Counted from the first letter of the stretch, positions 34,439-46,730 are shown. The stretch is 64,000 nucleotides of DNA from Plectosphaerella cucumerina (GCA_020746995.1 JAGPXD010000001.1:2480001-2544000), one strand, 5' to 3'. Made by a program: numbers and translations. Notes: generated by a model not told the origin, from the sequence alone.

Positions 34439-35893
34439 TTACAGGACGCCAGCGGCCTTGAAGTGCTCGAGGGCCTCCTTGACGCGGGCGGACATGGTCT
34501 TCTCAGACTCGCGGACCCAGACGCGGGGGTCGTACTTCTTCTTGTTGGGCTTATCGGCGCCCTCGGGGTTGCCGACCTGGGTCTTCAGGTAGTCGATGTT
34601 CTTGGTGACATAGTCACGGACACCGCTCAGGTAGGCCCACTGGAGGTCGGTGTCGAGGTTGACCTTGACGACACCGAAGCTGATGGCCTGCTGGAACTCC
34701 TCGACGCTGGAGCCGGAACCACCGTGGAAGACGAAGAACACGGGCTTGTCGTCCTTGCTAGAGAGCTTCTCGGCGACGAAGGCCTGGTGCTTGCCGAGCA
34801 GCTCGGGGTGCAGCTTGACGTTGCTGTCGTTTGTGTCAGCGATGTCGCAAGGGGGGAGATCTTGACTGTTGTTGCTTACCCGGGCTTGTAGACGCCGTGG
34901 ACGTTGCCGAAGCCAGCGGCGATGGAGAAGTAGGGGCTGATGGCGGAGAGGGTCTTGTAGATCTCCCAGATGTCCTCGGGCTGAGTGTAGAGGGAGTTGT
35001 TGTCAACGTCCTCGTTGTTGACACCGTCCTCCTCGCCACCGGTGACTGCACGGTGCGTTAGCCAGCTCTCTCGATCGTTGGGTACTGCGTTGTGTACTTA
35101 CTGCCAATCTCCATCTCGAGCCACAGCTTCATCTGTGTGCCATGTGTTAGTTGCTAAGACAGTAGCCAGGGCGCAACTTGTACATACGGGGGCCGAGCGC
35201 TTGAGGTAGGCGGCGGTGGTGTCGATGTTGTACTTGACATCCTCCTCGGAGAGGTCGATCATGTGGGAGGAGAAGAGGGGAGTGCCGGACTTCTTGAACT
35301 CCTCCTCATCGGCGGAGATCATGCCATCGAGCCAGGGAAGAAGCTTCTTGCTACGGAGTGTATCAGCACGCTGGCCATGCGGGGTAGAGCGAGGGGCACA
35401 TCTTACGCGCAGTGGTCGGAGTGGAGGACGACGGGGACGCCGTAGACGGGGGCAATGGAGCGGATGTAGTGAGCGGCAGCGACGGCACCGGCGACGGAAG
35501 CCTCGCGCTTCTCAGCGCTGTCGGCAACGCCCTTGCCGGCGAAGAAGGCAGCACCACCCTGCGAGCTACACGCGTGGTCAGTTGTTGGCTTGAAGGCGTT
35601 TGGTTCCGGGTGACAAGACGTACGTCTGGAGGATGATGGGGGACTTGGAGTCGCGGGCAGCCTCGAGGGAAGCGACGACGGTGGAGGAGGAAGTCTGATG
35701 GCCATCGGATTGGGTTAGCGATGGGATCATGCGATTGCGAGGGGGCACGCGTGGCGCCGCGGGGCAGACAGGAACGTACGCAGTTGATGGCGGGGATGGC
35801 GAAGCCCTTCTCCTTGGCGTAGGTGAACAGCTTCAGAACGTCATCGCCGTAGATGACACCGGGCTTGAGGTTGAGTTCCTGGAGGAGGCCCAT
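34439..35893 (-). CDS. FBA1: Class II fructose-bisphosphate aldolase
   Basis: Seven exons, in transcription order: 35893-35780, 35694-35624, 35565-35407, 35350-35188, 35132-35102, 35045-34880 and 34823-34439, giving 362 aa. Conserved blocks: GDDVLKLFTYAKEKGFAIPA, STVVASLEAARDSKSPIILQ, the zinc-ligand region VVLHSDHCAKKLLPWLDGM, MEIGITGGEEDGV, FGNVHGVYKPGNVKLHPELL and FHGGSGSSVEEFQQAI. The enzyme cleaves fructose-1,6-bisphosphate to dihydroxyacetone phosphate and glyceraldehyde-3-phosphate in the cytosol. The length is normal for the family. Exon 5 is only 31 nt. Confidence 0.95.
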
Positions 35894-37646
35894 GATTGCT
35901 GTTTGGCGGGGTAGTGTGATGGGAGAGAAAGCTGAAGGATGAGGGGTACCTGGAGCGAGGGATTGTTAGAGTCAGGTTGAGGAGGGGAGGAAGTGGTGGG
36001 AGATGGGCAGGTAGACAGTAAGATGTGAGGGGTAAAGCGTCACGAGGAGGGAGGGGAAGTCGACGCACCAGGTGTTTCCAAAAGGTTCAATGGGTTGAGG
36101 CACTGGAGATGGTAGGAGGGTTGAAGGAGGTCAAGTTTTGCGAGGTCGAGGCAACGGTTATGACTTTAGGTACGAGTAGAAGGCAACCTATCAACTCGAG
36201 CAAGCACCCACGCCCGCGTTCCCGTGCCCACCGGATGGATACCAATGACCTAACACATCAGGTGTAGTGCAGTCACGATTGTAACGAAATAAGACACCCC
36301 CAGCGGTTACCCATCCAAACGTCGAACGCGCGCCGAGCGCCCGCCAATTCGCACCTAATCACAGCGGTGCCAGACTCGAGACGAGCGGCATTTCCGGTAC
36401 CAATGGTTTGCTAAGGGCCAGCCACCGACCAGGTACTTGCCTCTCTCACGGTCTTCTAGCTGGGCCGTCTCGTCTTGGTGAGGGCGGGGTCGGAGCTCCT
36501 GCTTGAGCAATGGGAGGTCTCACGCCCGCATACAGTTGGGGAGGGGCCACCACCCCCCCTCCTGGGTACAAGCTCCTGGGCCCGGCCGGTTACCTCACAA
36601 CATCCCACCTCTATCTCGACACCGGGGTTTCCGCCGAAAACACCCCCACCAGCTGTCCATTCTGACGGCATTTCCCCCTGTACCGACGCACCCGGGGTGT
36701 CGCCATCTTCCTGGCGCGCCCTCACACACTTGGCCTGGCTGATGAGACACGGACTGCTGTCCGCTACTCGGAGCCCTGGAGGGCTGGCGGCCAGAGCTGA
36801 GGTGCGGCTTTTATCAGGATTTTCTCTCGCTTGAGGGGATTTCGGTGCGCGATTGCTGAATCGCAGTGTAATTGCCCTTTCTCATGGAAACCCAGGGAAG
36901 AAGAAGCGAGGCGAGCAAGCGAGTTTCACGAAAAAGGTCGCGATGCCTTTTCGATGGAAGAATCGCGAATGACAGAATTGGCGAATGTCAGCGCCTCGGT
37001 CCTGCGAACAGCGAGCTGGTTGCCAGGGCCGGGGGTGCATCCATCGGCAGAGCGCCGGTATTCTCCAGACCAAAAGGCTGGTATCCGCATCAAGCCGACC
37101 CCCCCAAACACACGATGAAGGCCTTTTGGCCAATGACAGCCTCACCATCGTGGCAATGAGTTCACCCGGGGTGCCATCTCGCCCCCTCCTCCCCCGGAAA
37201 GATGCGGGATGATACATGCAGCTTCGGTCCATGACGGCGAGCTTCCTCTTATACGGGGAAGGGGACCAACATCGCGTTCTTGTCTTGGTCGGCGCAAAGG
37301 CCGACATCATCTCGGGCTTCCTCGGTTCATTGTCAGCTCCGACCCGCCCCTCCCGACGACGAGACTTCCCTCCTTGCCTCCCACCCGGAGAATCTCATGC
37401 CGGCCGTTCGTTCCCCCGGGAACTCACGATCCTACAGTCTGGCCATCGGAAAACATCATCGGAAGAAGAGCCTGCATTTGCGCCAATCAAGCGCGTCATG
37501 TCGCCGACTGAACCTCATGGCCGAGGTAAACGTATGCCGACTTACGTCAATGGTTCCGAAGGACATCACATTCAACGTCCCCCGGCCGGAGATGCCATTG
37601 TCCAAGAATCATTCGCCGGCTAGAACACCTCGATAACCATCGTCAC
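35894..37646. other. Intergenic, 1.75 kb, aldolase promoter and PKS 3' flank
   Basis: Downstream of the aldolase start (35.9-36.1 kb) the minus strand is strongly CT-rich, as in highly expressed fungal promoters. Between 36.4 and 37.6 kb several open frames exist in mutually antisense frames without family resemblance. No gene is called. Confidence 0.5.
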
Positions 37647-39104
37647 TCAATCCAGCTCCAGCTGGGCCAGGCTGTCTGCCACGAACGCTTCATCTCGACT
37701 CCCTTGGCCAGCTGTCGCCGCCGTCCCTTGGGTGTTGACCTCGCCAGCCTCGCTCTGGCTCTCGCTCTCCGTCTCCGGCGGCGTCTGCAGGCCCGAGATG
37801 CCCCGAACACCCATATTCCGTTTCAGCATGCACATCTCCACCGAGATGCCAGGACCAAAGGCGCACCCCACGACATAGTCCCGCACCCGGCCGTCGACAG
37901 CGATCGCGTCCATCTCCTTGCCCCGGAGTCGATCCAGGACACTGAAGATGGTGGCAGAGCTCGAGTTGCCGTGGTTGATGTACGTGTCGTAGCTGGCCCG
38001 CATGTGGTATGACGAGATGCCCATGGCTTTTTCGGCTCCCGTCAAGATGGTCGCGCCGCCGGGGTGCATCGCCCAGTCAAAGTCGCTCGCTTCCCGGTAA
38101 TCGGATGGCAATGTCGGCAGAGACGAGAGGAGATCGCGGAATGTCGGTGCGATGGCTGCGGAAGCCAGTTTGGGGACTCGAGGGGTGAGGATCACCTTCC
38201 AGCCTGAACAATGACGAGTGTCAGCGTGTCTTCAACCTCTTGTAAAGAGAGCACATGTGCGGCTCCATGGCAACATACCACTGGGATCCACGTCAAACCC
38301 GAGGTCGTCCTCCGAGTCTGGGATGATCTTGTGATCCCATCCTAGAAGCTCATAAACCGGTTCCGTGGGCGGCCCAAGACCATTGCTCAAGACAACGGCA
38401 CTCGCGCAGTCGGAGAAGAGCGCGACGCCTATCCTCGTCTCCTGAAGCTCGTCGATGCTGTCCAACTCGCTGCGGACCATGGTCGTGCTGACTTCGAGGG
38501 CCACGCAAAGAATGCGCGCTGGCTTGCCGCGCGCCCGGTGACCCAGCGCCAAGTTGGCCGCCGTCCGCAGCGTGGCGAGACCGCCGCTGCAGCCGATCCC
38601 GTGAAGGAGGACTTTCTCGATCTGATGTGTGATACCCAGGCCCTTGGCCACGTAGTGGTCAAAGCCCGGGTTGGCGCTGTCGGTACATGTCGTCGAGACG
38701 ATGTGTGTGATCTCGGAGAGGTCGATGCGCGCCTCCTTTATCGCCTTCTGCGCAGCTGTAACCGCCAGGGGAACACCGTCGCTTTGGAAGACCTTGTGCA
38801 GCTCTGCTATCGATGGTGCTTTCTCCTGGTTGACGACAGGGTGGTCTGGGGTGCCGATTGAGGAACGCTTGTCGATACCGGTGAAGCGGTTGATCGAGAG
38901 GACCTTGCTCATACTGCGAAGGCCGAGATGTTAGAGCTTGCCACCAACCGAGAACGTGAGGCGCATGACATACGATGTTGATTCCGGATAGAACCTTTTG
39001 CTGAGTATGTCTATGGCATCCGAGTCGAGATTATACGGCGGATACTGGCTGCCGACTCCAATAATGGAGAGCTCCAGGTCTCCGAACCCATTCGCTGTGG
39101 CCAT
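37647..39104 (-). CDS. Type III polyketide synthase (chalcone synthase-like)
   Basis: Exons 39104-38974, 38913-38279 and 38203-37647 give 440 aa. The thiolase-fold catalytic triad is complete: Cys152 in HGIGCSGG, His302 in WAMHPGGAT and Asn335 in INHGNSSSA. From memory the Neurospora enzyme ORAS has Cys152/His305/Asn338, so the spacing is near identical. The N-terminal block YPESTSMSKVLSINRFTGID and VSTTCTDSANPGFD are also family-typical. A C-terminal tail of about 45 polar residues extends beyond the core. Fungal members load a fatty acyl-CoA and extend it with malonyl-CoA to alkylresorcinols or pyrones. An SDR lies 1.2 kb upstream on the same strand and may act on the product. Confidence 0.93.
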
Positions 39105-40297
39105 GTTCGAGATGTGACGAGAGCTCTCAAGCTCCCTTGTGAGCGAGTGCGGGGGAGGGGCAGCAGCTGGTGCCGAACGTGCGATGGGCGTCTTCGAAGC
39201 TAGCAAGTATCGATTGGCCTTGGGGAAACCGATGAGCGCTGTCGTAGCTAGGTGTCTTGCCAGTTCGGGTCGCCGTAGGTGCTTGGGTCAGGTAGGTATC
39301 TGGGTAAGGGTAGCAAGAAGCTCTGGCGTTGAGGATGTTCAAGGTCGAAGCAGTGAAACAAGGCTTTGGACGAAGAAATGGAATGGCAGTGTCCGCTAAA
39401 GACAATTCGGCCAGACTCCGTCCGGACCTGACTACGACAGTATGACACAAGGGGGCCTACGCAGTGACCTTGAGCATGCAGTGGGCTCCTCAACATATAT
39501 TTGGCAGCCCGCGTCTGAGGCCCGGGGAGGCGAACAGACGGTGAACGCGGCGTGTGTACGTGCTCAACCAACCATTGCCAACCACTTCCGCAAGTACCTT
39601 ATCGAGGAGACACGGCATTCGGGATGACCTTTGACGACCGCACAGCTGCTAGCTTATCACCTGCTTGCCTGCCCCCTCAGCGCGGAAGAATAGCCGCTCA
39701 AGAAAGAAGGCGAGACAGCCCCTGGTCCGGAAGCAAGTGTTCCCAGACTCCAAGCCAAGCCCTTGAAACATGGCATTCTTGCGGCAAATGGGCCAACATG
39801 CGTGTGGCGATGCGAGTACGACCTCGGGATGTTGAGGCACCAATGCACCTCAAGCTGGCAACCTCCACGTTGCACAGCCACGGGTACCTTGCTTGGGGCT
39901 GACCGGTCGGCTCATGAATCATCATTGTCACGGTCAAAACTCTGGTTCAATTGTCCCGGTGCCACGGCCAGTCCACTTGGTGATGTGAACCACACGTAAT
40001 CCCTTCGCAAGCCAGAGCGGGAAGATCCCCAAGCTAGGAATAGTGCTGTGGCGCCCGCGACCTATCATAGCCACTTATATCCATGGATCCTGTGCTGTTG
40101 AGGCGCTGCCACAGCTTCCAAAGCTTCCAGGCGGAGCTCAGGTTGTTCCATCCACTTTCTTCAATTCCCAGTCGGACGAACAATCCCCCCGGCCCAAGTC
40201 TCGATCTCGACAGCTTCATTGCACATCAAGACGCGTTTCTCGCCGTATACAGCCTCCGATATCACATGCTCGCTCGACCTAGCAATCAGCATCTGCC
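39105..40297. other. Intergenic, 1.2 kb, PKS promoter and SDR 3' flank
   Basis: Carries the type III PKS promoter. An AT-rich ATATATTTGG lies near 39495. No further gene was seen. Confidence 0.55.
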
Positions 40298-41296
40298 CTA
40301 GCCGATCCACGTCGATGGGAAATTTCCGATCCTTCCGCCATCCGACACAATCACCGTCCCGTTGCAATACCCTCCCGCCCTCGAGGCCAGATAGAGAATA
40401 ACCCCAGCCATGTCCTGCTCGTCGCCCAGCCGCTGCAGAGGCACCATAGACTTGGGGATTCCCTGGCCGCCACCGTACAGCTCAACAATCGGCGCTGCCA
40501 TCTCGCTCGGATACACTACAAGAATTAGCGGTGTCCAAGGACTGCAAGGAGGAATACCTACATCCGGGGGCGATCACGTTGGATCGAATGTTCCATTGAG
40601 GCAGCGTCGCGGCCAGGTGCTTGCCCAGAAGCGTAGCCGCGATCTTGGACTGGCCATAGGCCCAGCCGCCGGGAGCGGTCTTGTTGAATGCTCCGATGGA
40701 GCTGGTTGTGATGACTTGAGATGTCTGTGAAACGTTGCCCTTCTGGTTGCCGAGCTCCAGCAGCTTGAGGAAGGACATGGCAGTGTACCAGACTGAGGAC
40801 ACATTGACATCGAACACCTTGGTGTACTCCTCCTTGGAATGCGCGAGATGTTGCGCGGCCCAGTCTGCGGCACTCATGCCTGGCTCAGCGGGCTTTACCT
40901 GGGGACCACCGATGCCGGCATTGCACACGAGGAGGTTGATGTACCCGACCTCGCTCTCGATGCTCGCTGCCGCCTTCTGCAGGCTCTCCTTGGATGACAC
41001 GTCGCAGACGATGGGGACGACGTTGGGCCCGATGGATGAGGCCGCCTGTTCGAGGATATCGCCTCGCCGGCCGAGGATGTAGACCTTGCTGGCCCCGTTC
41101 TTTGCCAGGGCAGCAGTCATCATACGACCGATTCCTAGAAGCACACACTCAGCTCGGGCGTCTCTTGCACACACCCGGGGTGCCTACCAGAGCCACCTCC
41201 CGTCACAACGGCGACAAGGCCGTTGACGGAGAAGAGATCAGCCGCAAGGATGCTGGCCGAGGCGGTAGCGCCTGCGTCATTGCTTTGGGAAGCCAT
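40298..41296 (-). CDS. Short-chain dehydrogenase/reductase (classical SDR)
   Basis: Exons 41296-41188, 41134-40562 and 40515-40298 give 299 aa. The cofactor motif TGGGSGIG is formed across intron 1. The NAG motif is CNAGIGG (Asn about 108). The active site has Ser about 181-182 and YGQSK with Tyr196 and Lys200. The C-terminus has PGLYPSEMA, formed across intron 2, and VILYLASRAGGYCNGTVIV. The type resembles RhlG-like 3-oxoacyl reductases and should use NADPH to reduce a ketone. It is co-directional with the type III PKS downstream and divergent from BUD22, with 378 bp between starts. The substrate is unknown. The 46-nt intron 2 is among the shortest in the window. Confidence 0.9.
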
Positions 41297-41674
41297 GGTT
41301 GTTGATATGTGCGAATAGCTCTCTTGTCCTGGTGATGTTGGATGTGATACTTGGAGTCGACTATGAGTACATGGGACGGACGGCGGAGCTGCCTCCCCCT
41401 TTTCAAAGACCGCCGGCCCTCTCCCGGCTTATTGCCCGTCTGCAGCTTGATCCTTGGGTCGAAGCATCCCACCTCGTGGCTTTCCCCGCGGCGATCGGTC
41501 CGGTCATCGTCTGACGACAGGGCGCGGCCTGGGTGGGGGTCACGACTCGAAAGCGCCGTTGCACGGAAACATTTCCGCGCCATCGGTCGGGGTGCCACAA
41601 TTTTTCTCTGCTTCAGAACAAACACCATAGCGCAAAGCAGGACCCCCAACCCGACATAACGTATCGGCCGAACC
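41297..41674. promoter_or_regulatory. Divergent promoter region, SDR and BUD22
   Basis: Only 378 bp separate an accessory-type gene from a ribosome-biogenesis gene, so both promoters share it. No TATA box was seen. Confidence 0.55.
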
Positions 41675-43187
41675 ATGCCGAAACGCAAGCGATCAAGCGA
41701 TTCGGATGTCGGCGCCAAGCTCGAGGAGTACGAGCAGGAGCTCGCCCGTGCTCTCAAGGTCGCCAAAGGCTTCGAGCGTCAGCGCCTGAGCAAGCGCGTC
41801 CACTCGGAGCAGGCGCAAGACAAGATCCAGCGCCTGGAGCGGGAGATCACCTCACTAAAGGTACGATACATCCCTGGCGGACTTCTCTTAAGGTGGTGAT
41901 TGACCATGCAGTGTACAGTCCCTCGATCTTCACCAAACCGCACATGCCCACCTGGCCGCGTCCTTAACCAAGTTCAAATCCATCGCCGAACATCCTGCAC
42001 TTCCCGAAAATTTCAAGCAACTGCCCCCAAAATCAGACATTTCCGAGGAAGAGAAGACAGCCCTGCATAATGTCACCAGCGGGCTTTACAGCCGCCCCAA
42101 TGTCCGCGAGGTCGTAGAGAAAGCCATCCGCGCTGTATGCCTCTGCCTGGAGCTCCCCATTCCCGACAAGAAAGCAAAGCGCAAGAAGGGCCAGTCGACA
42201 GAGGATACCCAGCCGGAAGACAAAGACTCCTCGAAGACCACCGCTGCTGCTGCAGAACCTTCGTCTACAAAGAAGAGGCGAGTGGAGGACGACACCCCCG
42301 CGGACGACGACGACGCGGACTCTGAAGAGAGCTTCAAGGGCTTCAGCGACGCAGAGGATGACGACGGTACCGACGGCGACGAAGAAGACAACAGTTCGAT
42401 AGACGAAGGGGATGAGGAGGGTGCGATTGCCAAATACGAGTCTATGCTAGGAGGCTCCGACGACGACGACAGCGAGGGGGAGAGCCGCGAAGACCTCCGC
42501 GCCAAATACGCTGCGCTCTTGGGGATGAGCGGCGACCCAGCGTCCGGGGACGATAGCGAGGACGAAGAAGATGCTCTGGAGCTGGCAGAGGAGGCCCTCG
42601 GCAATTCCTCCAGCGACGACGAAGACAACGAAACCCCCGCGGCCGCAAAACCCAAACAAAAGACGGCGCCGCCTGCGCGGCAACCATCTCTCTCGCCCTC
42701 CCCGCCACCCACCCGCAAGACGAAAGAAGCCAAGGCCGCGAAAGCAGGCAGCACCACCTTCCTCCCCTCCCTGATGGGCGGCTACATGTCCGGCTCCGAA
42801 TCCGCATCAGACGTCGACGTCGCCCCCAAGAAGCGCCTCGGCCAGCGCCAACGCCAGGCTATCGCCGAGCGCAAGCACGGCGAGAACGCGAAACACTTCC
42901 GCAAGCAGGCCGAGAAAGCGAAGAAGGGCCGCGACGCTGGCTGGGACATGCGCAGGGGCGCCGTCGATGGCGATGACCAGGGAGGCAGAGGTCGCCAGCC
43001 CTGGAAGAAGGGCGGCGCGGCGGCCGGCGGGCCCAGGGGCAGCGGCCAGGGAAAGCCAGCCCCTGAGAGGAAGAAGCCGCATACATCGCGCGATGATCAG
43101 GGACCTCTGCATCCTAGTTGGGAGGCTAAGAAGAAGGCTAAGGAGACTCAGCCCGTTGCGTTCCAGGGCAGCAAGATTAAGTTCTAG
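41675..43187 (+). CDS. BUD22: BUD22-like small-subunit rRNA processing factor
   Basis: Exons 41675-41860 and 41919-43187 give 484 aa. An N-terminal coiled coil (FERQRLSKRVHSEQAQDKI) leads into SLDLHQTAHAHLAAS and LTKFKSIAEHPALPENF. These are followed by acidic low-complexity blocks (about residues 200-310) and the conserved basic C-terminus: AIAERKHGENAKHFRKQAEK, LHPSWEAKKKAKE and AFQGSKIKF. That end is diagnostic of the BUD22/SRFBP1 family. The protein acts in the nucleolus in 18S rRNA maturation. The length is usual for the family. Confidence 0.9.
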
Positions 43188-43606
43188 GCGAGGCACATGC
43201 ATGAAGGCTAGATTATCCCGGATATCTTGTATTGCGAAACCTATCTTGGAGTCTCCAGCTGAATTTCCTGCTACCTCCCATTTCCTGCCTGCCATATGCT
43301 TCGTGAGAATCGTCAGTTGATCTGGAGATGAGTGAGATACCGGTGAGAAAAGGGACCCAAGAAGGCCGATGCTGCTTGAGATCAGCTCCAGCGTATGAGT
43401 TACGTATGTGTTGCATATGCGAGCCTCGAGGGGGCCTGTGTCGCCGAAGATCGGCTCCAGCATGTGAGCTGCGTAAGTGTTGCATATGCAAGCCTCGAGG
43501 GGGCTTGTGTTGCTGAAGATCAGCTCCAGCATGTGAGCTGCGTGTGTGTTGCATATGCGGGTTGCGAGAGTGTCGTCAGAGTAATGAAAGCGCAAGGTGA
43601 GCCTCA
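43188..43606. other. Intergenic, 419 bp, with minisatellite
   Basis: The region lies between convergent stops of BUD22 and the acidic SIM-rich gene. Nearly half of it is a 69-bp tandem repeat, listed separately, so both 3' UTRs may contain it. Confidence 0.65.
43375..43560. repeat. Minisatellite, 69-bp unit, about 2.7 copies
   Basis: GCATATGC recurs at 43413, 43482 and 43551, exactly 69 bp apart. Flanking words GATC(A/G)GCTCCAGC and GCCTCGAGGGGGC recur with the same period. Because 69 is divisible by three, both strands show open frames with 23-residue repeats. Confidence 0.9.
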
Positions 43607-44818
43607 CTACTTTCGTCCCTGCTTGGACGGTCTGCCAAAGGACGCACCGTCGTCTGAATCTGGAGACTTCCGCTTGTTCACCCCAAGTCCAAACGACAGC
43701 ATGGACAGGAACGGCACTCTGGTCGCCGCCGTTCGACTGCGGGCCTCTTGCGTCCTCCTCTCATCCTCGTCGTCGGGGCTGGCACCCGCAAGACGACCTC
43801 CGGATGGGGGGAAGAGCGCCGATAGGTGTCCCTCAGCTCCGGGCGTGCTTGAAAGGTCACGCGAAACTGAGCTGCGGTTCGTGATCGACGACACGGCCCT
43901 GTGCAGTACAGACGGGGTGTGACTGCGCGACTGGGAGACAAATAGGGGCTCCTCCGTCGACCTTGAAGCCTGGCTTGGCAGGTCATCGAAATTGATGGGC
44001 GAACCGGGAGGCGATTCCGAAACTTCGCTTTGCTGTCTCTGCGGAAGGGGCAAGCCTGGGGATGGCGCAGGCTCTCTGGACGATTCGTGTTCGCCAGTGA
44101 TGTCTTCATCATCCTGGGTGAGATCCACGATATCGGCTTGGCGTTGGGAACCCAAGAACTCGAGCTCATCTTCGTCGTCAGAGGAGGAAGGACTGCCAAG
44201 GGCGGTATCAGACTGGTTGACGTCCTCGATCTCCTGGATGTCCTCCATGTCGGCATCTTGAGAGACTTCTCGGCTTCCAGGCGGCGTGTCTCCGCCTCCG
44301 ATTCCAAGATCTTCGAGACCCCTGGCCAAGCCTTCGTTGTCCGACTCGATGTCAGGTTCGGACTTGGAGTCGATGTTGGACTTGGAGTCGAGATCAGGCT
44401 CAGACTTCGACTCGACGTCAGGCTCAGGCTCCGAATCGTTATCGAGCTCCGGCTTCGAGTCCTCGTCCAGCTCCGGCTTAGAATCAACGTCAGGTTCGGA
44501 CTTTGAATCTACGTCAGGCTCGGACTTCGAACCGACCCTGCTTTCGCCATCGCCGTCGCTGTCGTCGTCACTGTCACTGTCACTCTCGATCTCGATGGCC
44601 CGATCGATGCTGGCACCATGCTGTCGAGGTTGACGTTCAGGACGATGAGGCTCGTCAACGTCAGAGTCGTCGCTGTCGTTCTCGTCGCTTTCGATCTCGA
44701 TAGCCTGGGCAGAGCTGAATCCGCGTTGCTGGAAGCCATGCCTGGATTGAGGAGAGTTGATGCCATCAGAGTGTACAGCTCGCTCGTCACTGTCATCGTC
44801 GCTGTTGTCGTCGCTATC

Positions 44819-44855
<37 letters not shown>

Positions 44856-46730
44856 TCCTCGCTATCATCATCGCTGTCGATAGGAATGACCCGATCAGAA
44901 CGGGGGCCTCCAGGGCGACGTCTCTCCGGTCGAGGAGTATCGTCATCCGAGTCCGAGTCCGAGCTTGAATCTGAATCGTCGCTGGGAATGTCAGGTGCAG
45001 GAAGCGCGAGGTTGCCAGGAATGTCTTCTCCGTTGTCGAAAGCACCGACTGGCGAGTTGGCATAGATGTGCTTGACAAAGTCCAGGAAGTCGGAGCTTCG
45101 AAGGCCTTCGGGAAGAAGAGTTGCCAGATTCTTCAAGGCGGCCTTCGTCTGGTTCTCCGGCGACTTGGGCATCTTGACCTGGTGTTCGACGTCCATGTAG
45201 AATCCCCAGTCGCGGACGAAATGGCGACCGGCTCCCAGCTCGACCCTCTTGGTGAAGTCATAGAACAGAACGTTCTGCATTCCTCTGAGGGCGTAGATGA
45301 AGTCGAATCCCTGAACCGTGCGGAGGGAGCGGGTTCGGCGGTAGTTTGGCTGTCGCTGTGATTTCTTGGCCATGAAGTTCTGCGCCCAGATGGGCTCATG
45401 TCCACGCCTAATGTGTTCTGCCTTGCTTTCGTGGATGTGGATGACGAGGCTTCGAAGCCGCGGCATGTCCAGGAGCCAGTGGGCGAACCAGGTGCGCCTC
45501 GATGCGTATTTGCCCTTTTTGACGGGGAAGCAGACCTTCTGGCTTCCAATCCAGAGCATTTCGACGTTCTGGATGCGTTGTCGTCGAGCGTCGCCGATGC
45601 CACCCATGAATCTTCCAAACTCGCCGAGACTGGAGAAGGCAAAGGTGTTCATTCCGTAGAATGCATGAACGCCGATGAAATACCAAAACTTATTGACCTT
45701 GAAGTAATGAAGCAGTTCGTCGGGTCTCTTCGCAGCTGTGATGCTGCACTCCTTGTTTCCGATATGGAAGCGCTTCGGCAACTTGCCAGGTCCATCCATG
45801 GCCTCCACCTTGCTGGGAACGGCGAAAGGGTCCATTCGAGAGAGGCAGTGAACAAGCTTGCCCCGGAAGTCGAACAGATGCGTGATGATGCGGGCCTGAA
45901 TCTCCTTCGGAAGCCTCTCGATGGCGGGTGGCTCTGGAGAGGCCATGGGGACGAAGAGCTCCTCATCGTCTTCGACGCTCGCAACGGCGTCAAGAATCAG
46001 TCCATCAAGGTCTTCGCGAAGCCAGCGGTACCTGAGTTCCTCCTCGTGTCGGCGGGCTCGATCTGTTTCCCTTCGCTTCTCCTCGGGGGTGAATTTCCGT
46101 AGGTTGAGGTTCGGGTGGATGTTGGACTTGACTGGACTCATGTTCTCCTCCTTGCATGCCGTTGGGTAGACAGACTTTTCGTAGTATGCCCATTTGTTGT
46201 CACCGTTGTCCATCGCGAAAAGCGCCTCGAGCAACTCGGGCCAGGTCTAGGAACGGACGTCAGACTTTGTCTTGTGAGGGAGTGAGTTTGGGTGTACATA
46301 CCTTCTTGGTTTGGCGCGGCTTGCGGGCTCGAAGTTCCTCGTTCTCAAGCCTCAACTGCGCAAGTTGCCTCTCAAGCTCTCGGATCTCCTCATTCAGACG
46401 CTCAACCTCAGCGGCGTGCTGGTCCTTCATGGCCTCCATTCGACGTTCTTGTTCGAGAGCTCTCTCAAGGCATTGGGCCGAGCATGGGCCGTTGTCAGCC
46501 GCGTATCTCTCTCTTCCATCATCGGCCTCCGACTCAGCCTCCGGTTCGGAGTCTGAGTCCGAGTCAGCGCCTTCGAAGTCGTTCCTGTGCTCCTCCATAG
46601 CTCTGGCAGCACCACTTCCAATTGGGGGAGCTTCACCAATCACAGGTTCATCGCCATCCTCGGAGGCGATCCCATCATTGTCAGGGTCGTATTCGTCTCC
46701 ATCAACCTCGTGCATAATTGCGTCAGCCAT
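43607..46730 (-). CDS. Large acidic protein with coiled coil and SUMO-interaction-like motifs
   Basis: Exons 46730-46302 and 46246-43607 (intron 55 nt, phase 0) give 1022 aa. No known protein was recognised. In order: an acidic N-terminus; a coiled coil (about residues 87-136, ERLNEEIRELERQLAQLRLE); TWPELLEALFAMD at the splice; an F-box-like helix (LPKEIQARIITHLFDF, about 255-270); and a folded-looking middle (about 270-520). A disordered, Ser/Asp-rich C-terminal half follows, with SEPDVDSK-like repeats. Four hydrophobic-acidic motifs resemble SUMO-interaction motifs: VIPIDSDDD (about 594), AIEIESDEN (about 657), AIEIESDSD (about 692) and DIVDLTQDDED (about 845). It ends with a basic tail (NKRKSPDSDDG, RPSKQGRK) that suits nuclear import. 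Function is unknown. Confidence 0.82.

Noticed and set aside
42807..43607. Long minus-strand open frame with 23-residue repeats (ICNTYAAHMLEP-like)
   Set aside because: It runs antisense to the BUD22 C-terminus, and the repeats are simply the 69-bp minisatellite read in frame. No splice or start signal supports a protein.
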